This document shows positions 1-12,770 of a stretch of DNA of 64,000 bases, piece by piece. Below the pieces are notes generated by a model. The model did no database searches, was not told the DNA's origin, and saw nothing but the letters and a program-made list of their open reading frames with translations. Position 1 is the first letter of the stretch; each line of letters opens with the position of its first letter. Origin of the DNA: Wuchereria bancrofti (lineage: Eukaryota; Nematoda; Chromadorea; Rhabditida; Onchocercidae); the NCBI GenBank assembly GCA_005281725.1, contig SSBO01000012.1, forward strand, positions 1,277,174-1,341,173. Reading direction: 5' to 3'. The translations under genes were made by a program, and so were the position numbers.

Positions 1-299
1 TGATTAAATTGTGATGAATCATGCAAATATGACCAATGATGAATATCCGGTTGCTGTTGTACCATTTCATGTACATTTGGTAATGAACCACCGGAACGAT
101 TCCAATTTATTGGTGGTGCAAGTGCTTGTGGACTAGAGCAAACAGGTGGTGAAGCGGTACAATTACTCGTAATTGCACGTACGTCACGCATAACTGAGGT
201 AAATACTTCTTGATCTTCATTTTGCTTCCTTTCCATTATTGCAATTTTTTCCGCAAATTTACGTGGTGTTCCTTGTGCCATTGATAATTGTTGTGGCAT
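1..299 (-). CDS. crtc-1: CREB-regulated transcription coactivator (CRTC), N-terminal exon, partial
   Basis: This open frame starts with ATG at 299-297 and stays open for 99 codons to the window edge, so the gene continues to the left. Residues about 11-45 (TPRKFAEKIAIMERKQ, then VFTSVMRDV) match the CREB-binding domain at the N terminus of CRTC proteins, which in human CRTC1 reads PRKFSEKIALHNQKQ. Residues about 72-79 carry GGSLPNV, the second conserved CRTC block. CRTCs move to the nucleus when dephosphorylated and co-activate CREB bZIP factors; in C. elegans CRTC-1 acts in AMPK/calcineurin signalling. The regulatory phosphorylation and transactivation regions lie outside the window. A possible splice acceptor (TTTTTATAG read on the minus strand, its AG at 327-328) lies 27 bases before the ATG and may end a 5' intron or be a trans-splice site. 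Identity is sure; the 5' end is not. Confidence 0.92.
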   Translation of the reverse strand, partial: MPQQLSMAQGTPRKFAEKIAIMERKQNEDQEVFTSVMRDVRAITSNCTASPPVCSSPQALAPPINWNRSGGSLPNVHEMVQQQPDIHHWSYLHDSSQFN

Positions 300-385
300 A
301 TGATAATTTATGATAAAATTAAGAAACTATAAAAAATTGATTGATTGGTTGATTGACTGATTGATTGATTGATCGATCGACAAAA

Positions 386-640
386 TTGTATAATAATAAT
401 AATAATAGTTGAACAATAATTGTAACAAATAATAGCAGTAATAATTAATAATAGTTATTAGTATTATAATAATAGTGATAATAATAATGATAATAATAAT
501 AGTAGTAGTAATAACAGTAATAAATAACGGTAACAGTAATAGTAAACAGTTGCTGTAGTAGTAGTAATAATAATAATACCAACAGTGATAGTAATAATAA
601 TAATGACAATAATAAAAATAATAATAATAATAGTAATGTC
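386..640. repeat. Imperfect AAT/AGT trinucleotide microsatellite
   Basis: About 250 bases of interrupted AAT, AGT and AAC triplets. All six frames give homopolymer-like peptides, so the long frames here are not genes. It lies 90-340 bases upstream of the crtc start codon and so may sit in its promoter or 5' intron. Confidence 0.9.
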
Positions 641-954
641 AAAATGTTTTGCAACTAAAAAACTAATAATAGAAATAATAATATTAAAATTCAAAGAAAA
701 AAAAAAGAAATTATATTACAACGTACCCACAATATTATTTTCTTCAATTTTCTCTTTCCTTCTTTTATCCTTTCTTTTCCCATTCGTTGTAAAATATTTA
801 CACCACGTAAGAAAAATAAACAAAAAAACAAATAACCTCTACGTAAAATATATTCAATTTAAGAAACACAAATAGTCTGATAAAAAAATTTCTGAAAATA
901 ATATCAACAATTCACAATTTGATACCAATTTAAGCCCAAGATAATGATAATATA

Positions 955-1011
955 TTGATGGTAATAGAGTATAAGTGATAATAGTAGTAGTGATAATAAT
1001 GGTTATAGTTG

Positions 1012-1051
<40 letters not shown>

Positions 1052-1110
1052 TGGTGCTAATGATAACAACTAATGATAATGATAATAGTAATAATAATAA
1101 TAATAATAGG
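955..1110. repeat. AAT/GAT trinucleotide microsatellite
   Basis: Interrupted AAT repeats with a pure core of about ten AAT units near 1014-1050, flanked by GAT and AGT triplets. Confidence 0.9.
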
Positions 1111-1197
1111 GAGTGATGTGCTGTTAGCTAACTTAGGATAAGCGATATGGAGAAATTAAAAAAAGAATTTAAACCTAGATAGAATGGGTAGATAAGG

Positions 1198-1205
1198 AGA
1201 TAGAC

Positions 1206-1285
<80 letters not shown>

Positions 1286-1392
1286 TGATGGATAGATAGA
1301 TTGATGGATAGATAGATCGATGGATAGATAGATAGATCGATGGATAGATAGATCGATGGATAGACAGATCGATGGATAGATGAATAGATGTT
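1198..1392. repeat. GATA tetranucleotide repeat with a higher-order GGATAGATAGATCGAT section
   Basis: The left half is a nearly pure (GATA)n tract of about 90 bases. The right half (about 1285-1392) is built from GGATAGATAGAT and GATCGATGGATA units, a second-order repeat derived from the first. Confidence 0.92.
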
Positions 1393-1744
1393 GGATAGGT
1401 ATAGTTCGATTTTAGCCTTTATGCCATTCGCTTTTTACATAACTAAAAGAAAAAATAGAGGAATGTATGCACATATTTAACAAACATATCCACACATACA
1501 CACATACACACACACACACATACACATATATGCATACATACACGTTGTGAATATGTCGTTCGCAAGTTTAAAATAGTATAAAAATAAGTTGGACACGTCA
1601 TTTGCGCCAAGCTAAAATGAACAAATGACTTAGTTATATATATACATAGGCTATTTGTAGGAGAAGTTAATAAATATATGTGTGTAATGGAAACAAAATA
1701 CATATGGATAGAAATAAGTGTTACATTTTGGAAATGAATTTTGA

Positions 1745-2060
1745 AATTGAGACGAAAGAGAGAGAAAGGGAGAGAGAGAGGGAGAAAAGGAGGGAGAGGA
1801 AGAGGGAGAGGGAGAGAGGGAAGGAAAAAAAGAAGAAAGAAGAGGAAGAAATGAAGGAAATGTAATGAAAGCGATGATAAATAGAGGAGGAGATTGATGA
1901 GGGAGAAGGAGAGAAAGAGAGAAGAAGAAAGAAGAGAGAAAAAAGTAGAGAGATGTAAAAGATGATGATAAGATGTAGATAACAACAACAACGAAAAAAA
2001 AAAAGAAGAAAAAAAAAAGAAAGGGAAGAGAAATAATGAGGAAAAAAAAAGAAAAAGTTT
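1745..2060. repeat. Long polypurine (GA-rich) strand-asymmetric tract
   Basis: More than 300 bases of almost uninterrupted purines on the plus strand, made of GAGA, GGGA, AAGA and A runs with few pyrimidines. It gives long spurious frames rich in R, E and K on the plus strand and in S, F and L on the minus strand. Confidence 0.88.
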
Positions 2061-2340
2061 ATACATTTTTGAGAGAATGCATACGAGAAATGTAAATTTT
2101 AGTGTTTCAAAAGGATTGGAATAGAGTTGAGAAGAGAATAAATATAATTTTGGATAGAATAGTTTGAAAGGAGAAAAGAATCGATTTTGAAGTAAGCAAG
2201 CTAGTTAAACTATATAGCACCTAGCATTTGAAGAGAGTTTAGCTGTAACTTTGTTGGAAATGAGAAGAAAGGGATTTGAGGAGCTCTATTGGTGGCACTC
2301 TTACTTACCTCTTACTTACTTACTTCTAACTCTTTCTAAA

Positions 2341-2659
2341 TGAATGGGAATGAATGGGAATGAATGGAAGTAAGGGGAATGAATGGGAATGAATGAATGG
2401 GAATGAATGAATGGGAATGAATGAATGGGAATGAATGAATGGGAATGAATGAATGGGAATGAATGAATGGGAATGAATGAATGGGAATGAATGAATGGGA
2501 ATGAATGAATGGGAATGAATGAATGGGAATGAATGAATGGGAATGAATGAATGGGAATGAATGAATGGGAATGAATGAATGGGAATGAATGAATGGGAAT
2601 GAATGAATGGGAATGAATGAATGGGAATGAATGAATGGGAATGAATGAATGGGAATGAG
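2341..2659. repeat. 14-bp minisatellite (GAATGAATGAATGG)n
   Basis: The first three units at 2341-2370 have a 10-bp period (TGAATGGGAA). After a divergent stretch, from about 2391, the period becomes 14 bp, GAATGAATGAATGG, repeated about 19 times almost without substitution until 2658. It is followed by GAAT/AAAT-like decay. The homogeneity suggests recent expansion or gene conversion. Confidence 0.95.
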
Positions 2660-4189
2660 TAAATAAATAAATTAATTAATGAATTAATCGATTAAATAAA
2701 TAAACAGATGAATGAATGGCTAAATAAAGAGATCTTTAGGTTGTTTTCTACATAAAGTACGTACTTACTGTTATTCAATTCAAATATTGTCAACTAAATG
2801 ATTCATTCAGTAGAATGAATGAATAGAAATTATCGGTACGTAAAATGCGTACTTTTTGTTATCAGTTCAAATAATTGCTAAATAACTGAATTGATTTATT
2901 TATTCATTCATTTTTTTTTTAAATTTAATCCAACACAATCATAAATTTTATCAATATTAATATTATAAATTTATTATATTTATATAAAATGATAGCTAAA
3001 AAGTCTATTTGAATATTTATATTTTGTATAAAAAAATTAAAATTACATATTTACATTTTATTACATACCATTGTCATTTTTTTTTTTAAATTTTATAATA
3101 AATTTTATCAATAAATATCGTAATAATTAATGATTATATCTAGTAAATGCAGCAATAACTAGTTCATTACATTAGCGCCTCGTTGTAAATTAGGGCAATA
3201 ATTACATTTGCGCCATATAACGATAAGTATTTTATTAAATTTGCATTTTGTGGTAAAATAAAATTCTCATATATATATGTGTTTACCGGAAGTATTCAGT
3301 ACGCCTCCTTTTTTTGCTAATTTAAAATTTTTCCATCATTTCAAATTTTCAATAATTAATAGATTAGAAGAAATTATTTAATTTTGTATAATGATATAAC
3401 ATATTACACAACAATAATAAATTTTATAATAAAATGAAGATATTTACATCGTAAGTTACAAGTTTAAAAAAAATTTTTTTTACACGCAAAATAGAAACAT
3501 TTACATGTAATATTAGTATATAAAATTGTTTTATTACATTTCATTTTTCAATACTGAAAATTTTTATTGCAATGTCAATAAATTTTTGCTTTAATTATTA
3601 AAAATTTTTTTAATTCTAAAAACACATAATTCACTTAAATGTTTATTTATATAGCAACAATGATACCATAAATAACAAAATAATTAGCACATAAATTATT
3701 TAAAATGAATAAATTTTTTTTAGATCAAAAAATTGATTGATTCAATATGATCGATTTAATTTATTAATTAAGTCAGAAATTTGAACTATTAATAATTTTA
3801 ATGATATACTACTATCTTTTGGATTTCAGTTTTTAATTCGGTCCGTTATTCTAACCACTAAATGAATTGATCATTTAAATTAATCAGTCTTTTCAATCTT
3901 CTATACTGAAATTCAAAATTAACCGTACATTTACTAGAATTGAAAGTAAAAATAACAATAAAAAAAAGAAAAGGATGTAAACAAAACTAAAATAAAGGTG
4001 AAATTTTTTTTGTTGAAAATTTGAAATCTCAAGAGATTCAGCGAAAGAATTGTGAAATTGCATGAAAGAGTGAAGCAAAGCAGTATGATTGGTGATGAAT
4101 CATGAAAATCAGTAAATCTCCTGGGAATAAATTTGAAAAAAAAGACTGATACCAAACATATAGAACGATCAATTATCAATCAACATCGT

Positions 4190-4482
4190 CGTTATTATCA
4201 TTATTTTTAATATTATTATTACTATAGTTAACAATTATAATTGTCATATTAATTATAATTATATTAACCATACAATTGTAATATATATATATCATTAAAA
4301 ATAATTATATTAACTATATAATTATAATTACAATGATAATCATCACTATTATTATTATAGTCATTATTATTATGTATATTAACTATATAATTATAATTAC
4401 GATGACAATCATCACTATTATTATTATAATCATTATTATTATTATTATTATCATTATTATTATTATTATTATTATTATGCAT
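4190..4482. repeat. ATT microsatellite containing a 69-bp tandem duplication
   Basis: A pyrimidine-A-rich ATT tract. Inside it, a 69-bp unit starting TTAACTATATAATTATAATTA at 4310 is repeated at 4379 with only a few substitutions. The right end is pure ATT. Confidence 0.85.
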
Positions 4483-4739
4483 TTATTTAGTTATTAATTT
4501 AATAAGAAATGCTAAAAATATTTTCCACTGTTTTTTTTCGTATCTTTTCCAATTGATTGTTAAGTTAAAAGAGATTTAATTTCCTTTTTTCAACCATTCA
4601 TTTTTTTTTTCATTTTTTCCTACACTTTGTCAGAAAATTTTTCATCATACATTTGTTAATCGTATCAAAGTGAAGTGAAGAAGAAAAAAAAATTTTAATT
4701 TGCAATTTAAAATATGGAATAATTTAATTTTAGAATAGA

Positions 4740-4877
4740 TGATATGTATGTGGGTGGGTGGGTGTGTATGTGTATGTGTGTTGGTGTGGATTACATGGAA
4801 AATATATGCATTTGTAGAGTATATATATACGTTGCACACACACACACACACACATACACACATACATACATACACGC
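4740..4877. repeat. GT-rich and CA-rich dinucleotide tracts
   Basis: A GGGT/GTGTAT-rich block at 4746-4790 is followed by a (CA)n block at 4836-4877. The two are partly complementary and could fold back on each other. Confidence 0.8.
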
Positions 4878-5157
4878 GTGCCTATAATTTACAAAGCTAA
4901 GTAGGTATTTTTTTTTTTTTTTTGAATATTACTTTCCTTTCTTGTTTTTATTAAAAAAAAAAAGGGAAAAAGTTTAAAAGATTATAAAAGTAGTTAAAAA
5001 GTCTCATTTTAAATTATAAGTTTTTTTTTTCACTTCAAAATTTCCACTTTTTTCTTTCCATCTTTCATTAATTTTCGAAGAAAAAAATTTTCCGATTTAT
5101 TAGAACAGCACTTCATTTAAAAAAATAGGTGAAAGAGAAAAAAAAAGAGAGGATGAA

Positions 5158-5158
<1 letters not shown>

Positions 5159-5245
<87 letters not shown>
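5159..5245. repeat. Poly(A) tract of about 80 bases interrupted once by GAGG
   Basis: Fifty A residues at 5161-5210, then GAGG, then 31 A residues. No coding sequence or target-site duplication was seen next to it, so a retroposed mRNA is not supported. Confidence 0.9.
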
Positions 5246-5247
<2 letters not shown>

Positions 5248-6599
5248 CAAACTAACTAACACTTTTGAAGATGTGTGATTTAACTTTTTTTTTCCTCTTT
5301 TCTTTTCTTTCTTTTTTTTTTCCTTCTTCTTCATATTTCAATTTATTAAAAATTTTTGTGTAAAAAAGGAATAAGATGAAAAATTAAAAAAAAAAAAGCG
5401 AATAGGAGAAAGAGGTAGAAAAAAAAACAAAAAATGAAAGGAAGTGAAGAAATGAAAATATCAAATATAATCTTTCTTGAAAAAAAAAATTTATAATAAT
5501 GTAAACAACAAGGATATATTATTTAGAAAATTAATACAAACGATGATATCATAAATAATCATGTTGAAAGTGATAGCATAAGAATAACAAAATGATTATA
5601 TTATTATTAGGAATAAAAGAAAAAAAAATGATAAAATTATTGAATTAATATTAAAATTGAAATAATTTGTTGATTAAAATTTTCTTTTCGATTTCTTTCC
5701 TTCTTTTTTTTTTCGGTGTATGTGTTTGTTTATAATAAATAATTTTCCCTATTTTAGAAAATTTTTTATAGCATTATATTTTGTAAATAATATGATTAGA
5801 AATGATACTATTCAAATATTACGTTTAAAAATTTGATAAGTTGTTAACACTTATCAATCTTAACAATTTACACAAATTTACCAATGTCGCAAATTTATCA
5901 ATGCAATAAACAAACTATTAAATTAACAAAATTTTGTACGTTACGTAATATTGGTTTTTGCACACGTAATATTACTTTCTAAACACGTAAATTTACTTTC
6001 TACAATATGTTACTATAAAGCTGAAAGGAAAAAAAAAACAATAAGCATTATTACAAGTATATATTATTTTAGTCTGACGTATAGGCGTATACGATCACGT
6101 ACAATTGTTAATAACAAATACAAACGCTTTATTGCTTAATCATTTCTTCGTTTTTGTTTTTATTTATTTTTTTATCCTTAAAAATAATTTTTATCATTTT
6201 TAAATGATAAATGATAGAAATGAAAAATGGAAATGGAGAAACAATAAAAAGTAAGAATTCAACAAAATATTATTGAATGGATGAGAGAGAAAAACTGAAG
6301 TAAAAAAAAAAGACTATAAATGAAATGAATTGAAATTAATGAAAATTACTAATTTAATTAAATGATGCATACTTGTTTATTACATATACATATCATTGCA
6401 TCTTATTATCTTTTTCTTTTCTTATAATTTTTTTTTTTAATTCCATTTCTTCCTTTTTTCTTTCTGTTATTTTTTCTTTACTTTTATCACTTCCTTACAT
6501 ATTATTTTCTGCATAAAATTGTATAATTTAATTTAATAATGAAAAAAGATTGCAATATTTAATAATTGATTAAATTAGCTTTTTCTTCGTTTTTTTTTT

Positions 6600-7033
6600 C
6601 ACCGAGTGCATCAATTTATTGTAACAAACATATGTTTACATATTCAGTCATATAATCACGTAGTTAATTGACTTTCTTTTCTTTTTAATTGGAATACGTC
6701 AATTTACGTATTCGTTCACGTAATCATTTGTTTAGTGATTAGTTTCTGTTTGTTTTTTCGTCGAATACATCAATATATTATAAATAGATATTTATACAGT
6801 CATTAATTTTAACGTAATCACGTGATTAGTTTCATTTTTGTCAATTTTTATCGAATACGTCAATTCATTGCAAACATATGTTTACTTTACGTAATCATCT
6901 ACATAATCTTATATTCACGTAAATCATACGGTTAAGCACAATTTCTATTTTTATCAAGTATGTCAATCAATTATAAACATATGTTAGCATATTTACGTAT
7001 TCACTCACGTATTCATTCACGTGATCACATGAA
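6600..7033. repeat. Degenerate tandem repeat with ACGT-core motifs
   Basis: Four to five diverged units of very roughly 90 bases share the elements 'tcgaatacgtcaat', 'aaacatatgttta' and 'ttcacgtaatca'. The ACGT core recurs many times, including CACGTG at about 6821. The units are too diverged to give exact borders by eye. Confidence 0.7.
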
Positions 7034-7174
7034 AAAAAAAATATTTAAATATACCATTTGATTGATTCATTGAAATCATTAATGACAAATTGTAAACGAT
7101 TTGAAAATATCAAACATTCATCCGATTCATTCATTTATTCATTTGCTCTATGAATTATTTCATCGTTTCTAAAT

Positions 7175-7390
7175 ATTTCATTCTTTCTTTCTTTCCTTCC
7201 TTCTTTTCTTTTTCTTTTTCTTTCTCTTTCTTTTTTTTTTTTTTTTTTTTAAATGAGAGAGAAAGAGAAAAAGAAAAATTGCACTTCCGGTATTTGAGAT
7301 TTCCGTTTCATTTTGTTCCAATCTTACATATTTTTCTTCCATTCCTTCCACCTCCACCTCCTCCACCACCTCCTCCTCCTCCTCCTCATT
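7175..7390. repeat. Polypyrimidine tract, CTTT and CCT repeats
   Basis: T- and C-rich sequence with CTTT units (7175-7250), an AG-rich interruption at 7252-7280 and a CCT/CCA run at 7348-7387. The P- and F-rich open frame across it is a repeat artefact. Confidence 0.85.
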
Positions 7391-9231
7391 TAACTATTTA
7401 TTCATTCATTCAATTCTATTCTTCATTTTTCTATCTTTTTCTCATATCAATTTCAATTTGTTCTATCAAATGTGGTTATTTGAATTAAATTAATAGGATA
7501 AAATGATGATTAACAAATAATATCTTACTTCCGGTTAAAAACTTCCGGTTAGTAGCAGTAGTAATAAGAAGTAGTAATAGTAAATTTAAACTTTCAATAT
7601 ATTATCATTCGTGTTTGTCTGTGTATGTGTCTGTGTCTATATGTATGTTTGTATGTATGTGTAAGTATATATGAGTGTGACATGCCTTTTGGCAATTCCG
7701 TTAGTTGATATTTGATGATTAAATTTCATCTAAATTTTGTTATCTTTTATAATAAAATCTTTATTCCTTTCTTTCTTTCCTTTTTTTTCACCTCCCTTAC
7801 TTTTCTTTTTTTTTTTTTTTAATATTTCTAACAAAAATAAATGTTATTTCAAATTTGTTTAAATATTTTCTCCTTTTTTTTTCTTCATTTTATTCTTTTA
7901 AATATTCATTATTATTTATTTATTAAGTGATAATAAACAAATTCATTTACATTCATTTGATATAGTATTATTTTAATTGCTAATTAATATGGCATAAATT
8001 TATTTGTTATTTTTTTGCACATTTGTTTTAGTTAAGTAAATTATTATATTTAAATAATTACTTATAATATTCATTATCATAAATGTTATAAATCATAAAT
8101 TTCTAATGTTGCTGTATAAATCTTTAATATTGCTGCAAATTTTTTATTCAAATATAAAAATGAAAATAACAAAAATTTTGGTAGTTAATAAAATATGAGC
8201 TAAAATTTCTTATCAATTAAAATTTATCAGCTGACTTCCTCAAATATCTTATTTGTTTTGTTGAAAATGTGAGTTATTTTTAATCCAAATTTAATGATAA
8301 GAAATTTCTCTTTCTTCCTTTCCCCCTCTTTCTCTCTCTCTCTCTTTGTTTTTTCTCTTTTTTCTCATTTTACTTCATTTTTCTTTATAAAATATGTTTA
8401 ATTTCAATTATAAAGAAATATTTTTATCACCAAATATCTCTAATAAATGAGTTTGTTATGTATTTCAAAGGAAACTTCACAATTTTCTTTTTTTGTAAAA
8501 AAATTTTATCAATTTATAATTATATATTTCTCACTTATTCGAATTAATAAATTAAATTTCAAATTTTAAATTTAACATTAACTAATAAAAACTACATTAA
8601 GCAGCACTTCTCGATTGAAATTTTTTTGTTTGATAAATAAAGGTAAAAAAAAATTTTAATAAATTTTTTTTTTTTATACTAAATAAAAGCAAAATGTTGT
8701 AAAATATTATTATTATTGTAATAAATTGGAAAAAGCATTATCCTAAGAAATGTTTAATTAAAAATTTTTTCCATTCCTTTAAATATTATCAATAGTTTAA
8801 ACAAGTTCTTATTTCATCCTACGCTTCTACTAGTATTATTATTATTAGTACTACTACTATTAGCTTCTTAAATACTAGAAATGAAATTTAATTTTGTTTT
8901 TATTATGAATTTATACAGGAAGACAAGAAATAAAATTACTAAATTTATTTTCATTTAAACAGGAAACACTTTTTACTTTTCATCTTTCTTTTTCTTCTTC
9001 TTCTCTCTTCCTTCTTCCTTCTTTCTTATCATTAATATTATCATCTTAACAGTGTTTGTTGCTGTTGTTATTGACAATAATGTTGGTGATGATGATGATA
9101 AAGATGATGATTATGATGATCAAGATGTATCATAAAAGAAATTTACACTATGACATCATTTCCGGGACGAAATTTCTGGTACAAAAACGAAAAAAGAAAT
9201 ATATAATATATATATTGTTTAAAAAAAATAA

Positions 9232-9541
9232 ATGAAAAGCAATAACAATAATAATAATGATAATAATAATAATGATAATAATAATAATAATAATAATAAT
9301 NNNNNNNNNNNNNNNNNNNNNNNNNNNNNNNNNNNNNNNNNNNNNNNNNNNNNNNNNNNNNNNNNNNNNNNNNNNNNNNNNNNNNNNNNNNNNNNNNNNN
9401 NNNNNNNNNNNNNNNNNNNNNNNNNNNNNNNNNNNNNNNNNNNNNNNNNNNNNNNNNNNNNNNNNNNNNNNNNNNNNNNNNNNNNNNNNNNNNNNNNNNN
9501 NNNNNNNNNNNNNNNNNNNNNAATAATAATAATAATAATAA
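9232..9541. repeat. AAT microsatellite containing a 221-base N gap
   Basis: AAT repeats run up to 9300, 221 Ns fill 9301-9521, and AAT repeats resume at 9522. The gap is an unassembled part of one long AAT array, whose true length is unknown. Confidence 0.97.
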
Positions 9542-10589
9542 TATCGTATTTTGCTCATTTTGATTGGTTTCTCTCGAAAGCATTGCACTTTTCGGTTTCA
9601 TTCCGTAATTTGCACGCTTTTGTCCGTTTTTGAAATCTATTCTTTCCGGCATGCTCACCTGTTTTAAACGTTTTCGTTTCAATCCCATCCAAAAATGTTA
9701 CTTATCCTTCTTCTTCCCACTATCCCATTCCGAATAATCATTTTATTTTATTTTATTTTTTTCTGTGAGAAATGGGCGGTTTATTATACTATTGGTGGTA
9801 CAGGTGGTTTTAATATAAATTCACATTTTTATGAAATTTCAAATTGTAGATGTTTAACAATTTTTATCATTTTTTTTTTCTTTCTCTCTCGTTTTTTTTT
9901 TCTCTGGATGAATTTTCGACAAGAATTGCTTGCTGTAATTCATTTTTATTGTCTACCTATCACCTTGATGGTCCCATTCAATTATTTCATCGTTAAAAGT
10001 CATTTTTCATTCAATTTCAAAATTTTCTTCCTTCTTTTTTTTTCCTTTTTCTTCTCAACTTCTGTAAAAACTTTTATGCAATTTTTTATCACATGTTTGC
10101 ATGATGCCCTGAAAAAAAAAAGAGAAAAAAAAATTTATTAAAAGTATGTTTATGCGAAAATTAAATTTTCTAAAGATAAAAATATTGAAGCTTTTTTTCT
10201 TCAATTGAGACAAACGGAAATTGAAAAATGATAGTATGCCGTTTCGTTGTGACAAATGTCTTTTTGCTTCCGATAAAGCTGAGAAATTTTAGAAGATTTA
10301 ATTTGAAACTGCTACAGCGTCAATTTTATTACAACTCAATGAAGCTATGAAGAAAATTAAACTTTAAAATTTATTCTAATTAAGAAAATTTTTTTTTTTT
10401 TTGGCCTTCATAAGGATAGTAATAGTTTGTTGGGATAGAAATCTGATGTTTCTTTTTTTCTTTCTCCTTCATTTTTTTGTTTTATTTAAATAATAATTAT
10501 TCAAAACATTCCATATATCAAAATGATTACTAGAAATAATATAATCGATAATTGTAAATACTAATAAAATAATAATAGTGAATAACAAA

Positions 10590-10605
10590 TAATGATAATG
10601 GTGAT

Positions 10606-10648
<43 letters not shown>

Positions 10649-10775
10649 TCAATAATGATGATAATAATATTATTAATAATGATAATAATAGTAATAATAG
10701 TGTTAATAATAATGATAATAGTAGTAATACTAGTAATAATAATAATGTTAATAATAATAGTGACAATAATAACGA
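10590..10775. repeat. AAT trinucleotide microsatellite
   Basis: A pure (AAT)n core at about 10608-10648, followed by interrupted AAT, GAT and AGT triplets. Open frames on both strands here are low-complexity I, L, N or Y runs. Confidence 0.9.
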
Positions 10776-12770
10776 TCGGATACTTGAAGCAAAGACGAAA
10801 TGAAATTTGCAATTGTGTAAGATGAAAAGCTGTACAAATCATATCACATTTGCGCCTTTGTAATGTATATTTATTTAGTGAAATTGTTGGCACAAAGGAA
10901 TAGACGAAATCAAATAACTATAATAATGATTGGTACCGAATGAATGAATGAATAATATCTGCTTGAATATTTTATTTACTTATTTCTAGCTTTACATAGC
11001 TGCCTACCAGTGCTACTTTTTTTCAATCTTTTAATCAATTTGCATTTATTTATGTTAATATTAATTATTGATAATATCGTACATTTGTCCATTATTTATT
11101 TGATTTGTTCAAAATATATCTTAAATAAAATTAATGATTCTGATCAAATTTGTCTTTCTCATTCGCTTCAAATTTTATCATTGCTTATTTTCTTTTTATT
11201 CCTCATATTTATCTGTTCTTTTTATTCAAAATTATATTTTTTATCATTTTATAACTTCATCTATGTATATATATATATATATTCTTAAAATAATTATTTC
11301 ATCACGAATGCTTATTATATCCCATAATTTTCTAAAATCATTTTCTTTTGACAGTAGTTTTTGTTCAATTTTAATGATATAGAATGTGTTGAACATACAA
11401 ATATATGTATACATTTGTGCTTGAAAATGATTTCATCTTTTCCTATTTTAAAATTTGAAATAGTTTAAATTGTTCAAAATGTATAAAATATATGTATTTA
11501 GCTTTTGTGGTTTCCATTATTTTAATAGTAAAAAATGGATGATTTTTTTTTCTTTTTTCATTAATTCCGAAATTTTTTGAATATTAAATTTTTTTTTTGA
11601 ATTAATTAGATGTATACATATTTTTTTTATATTTCCTATTTCTCTAGCAAATATTGTGAATTTTTTGTTTTTGTTTTGTTGCATCATTTTTTCATTGATT
11701 AAAATTTTCAATTTCAGTTATTTTTAACAATAATAATAACTATGAAAAATATAAATATCTAGTGCTAAAAAAATTTCTAGTGCTAAAAAAATTTTTTTAA
11801 TCACAATTTAAAAGAATTAAGTCGTAGATTATTTTCGAAAAAATATTATCGAAACTTAGTGAAAATAATATATCTAAAATAAAAAGAGAAAAAAAAGTGA
11901 AGAAAAAGGAAAAGAAAGAGAGAAAATGAAAGAAAAAAAAAAAAATTGGATAAATTGAAGAATTGGGAAAGCTTTCGGAAAATTGCTAAATTTCATTTTT
12001 TTTTTTTTTTAATTTATGATTCATCAGCTAACATCTTCCTCCTCTATGCATCATCAAAATTGCTTAGCAGTTAGTCAGTCAATCAGTTCATTAGTCAATT
12101 CATATCCCATTCATTTCATCTATTAGTTATTATTGTTGACAGTTTTAACTGTTCCAACATTTTCACCCATTTTGTTTACGACGAGAACTTTTTACTGCGA
12201 AAATTTTACCATATGGTTGGTTATATGAGATAAACGATTATTATATCTTTTGATAAATACAATTTTTTGCATTTCTACCATTTTTTTTCCTCCTTTTATC
12301 CTAAAATATTTCAAATATTTTTCTTTTTTTTGTAAACAAATTTTTTAAAAAAGATGGTTTTATTATTTGAAATTATACGATAAAAATAATTATGTTATTG
12401 CATTTATTTATAATATGTAATATGATGAGGATAAGGTCAGTTCGGGGAAAAAAAAAGTGTATTTGAAAAATTTGTTAATTTGTCAAAATTTTTCAAATTT
12501 TTTTTTTTTTTTTTTTGTTTTTTGGACAAATACTGCATAATATTTGAATTGATTCAGTTTCTTCATCATCATTAAGCATCAAAAACATTTAACCATTTGG
12601 AATTTTTAGCTATGATGGATATTTGATTTAGATATATTGAAGTAATTTTTTAAATACTTGTCTTTGACTTTAATTAAATTAAAATGATTTGCTAATATGT
12701 TTTTATTTTTATGTTTTACTTGTTTTGTGTGTGTGTGTCTGTTTTTAAATGTTATATTTATTCATTTATG

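Noticed and set aside
1198..1392. Regular short repeats as a CRISPR array
   Set aside because: Units are contiguous microsatellite repeats without unique spacers, in a eukaryotic genome.
1443..2066. A 207-codon minus-strand frame
   Set aside because: It is the translation of the polypurine tract and a CA repeat, with no protein-like complexity.
5159..5245. Poly(A) tract as the tail of a processed retrogene
   Set aside because: Nothing gene-like lies next to it and no target-site duplication was seen; simple slippage explains it.
9143..9688. Frames of 89-181 codons across the N gap
   Set aside because: They consist of Ns and AAT repeats only.
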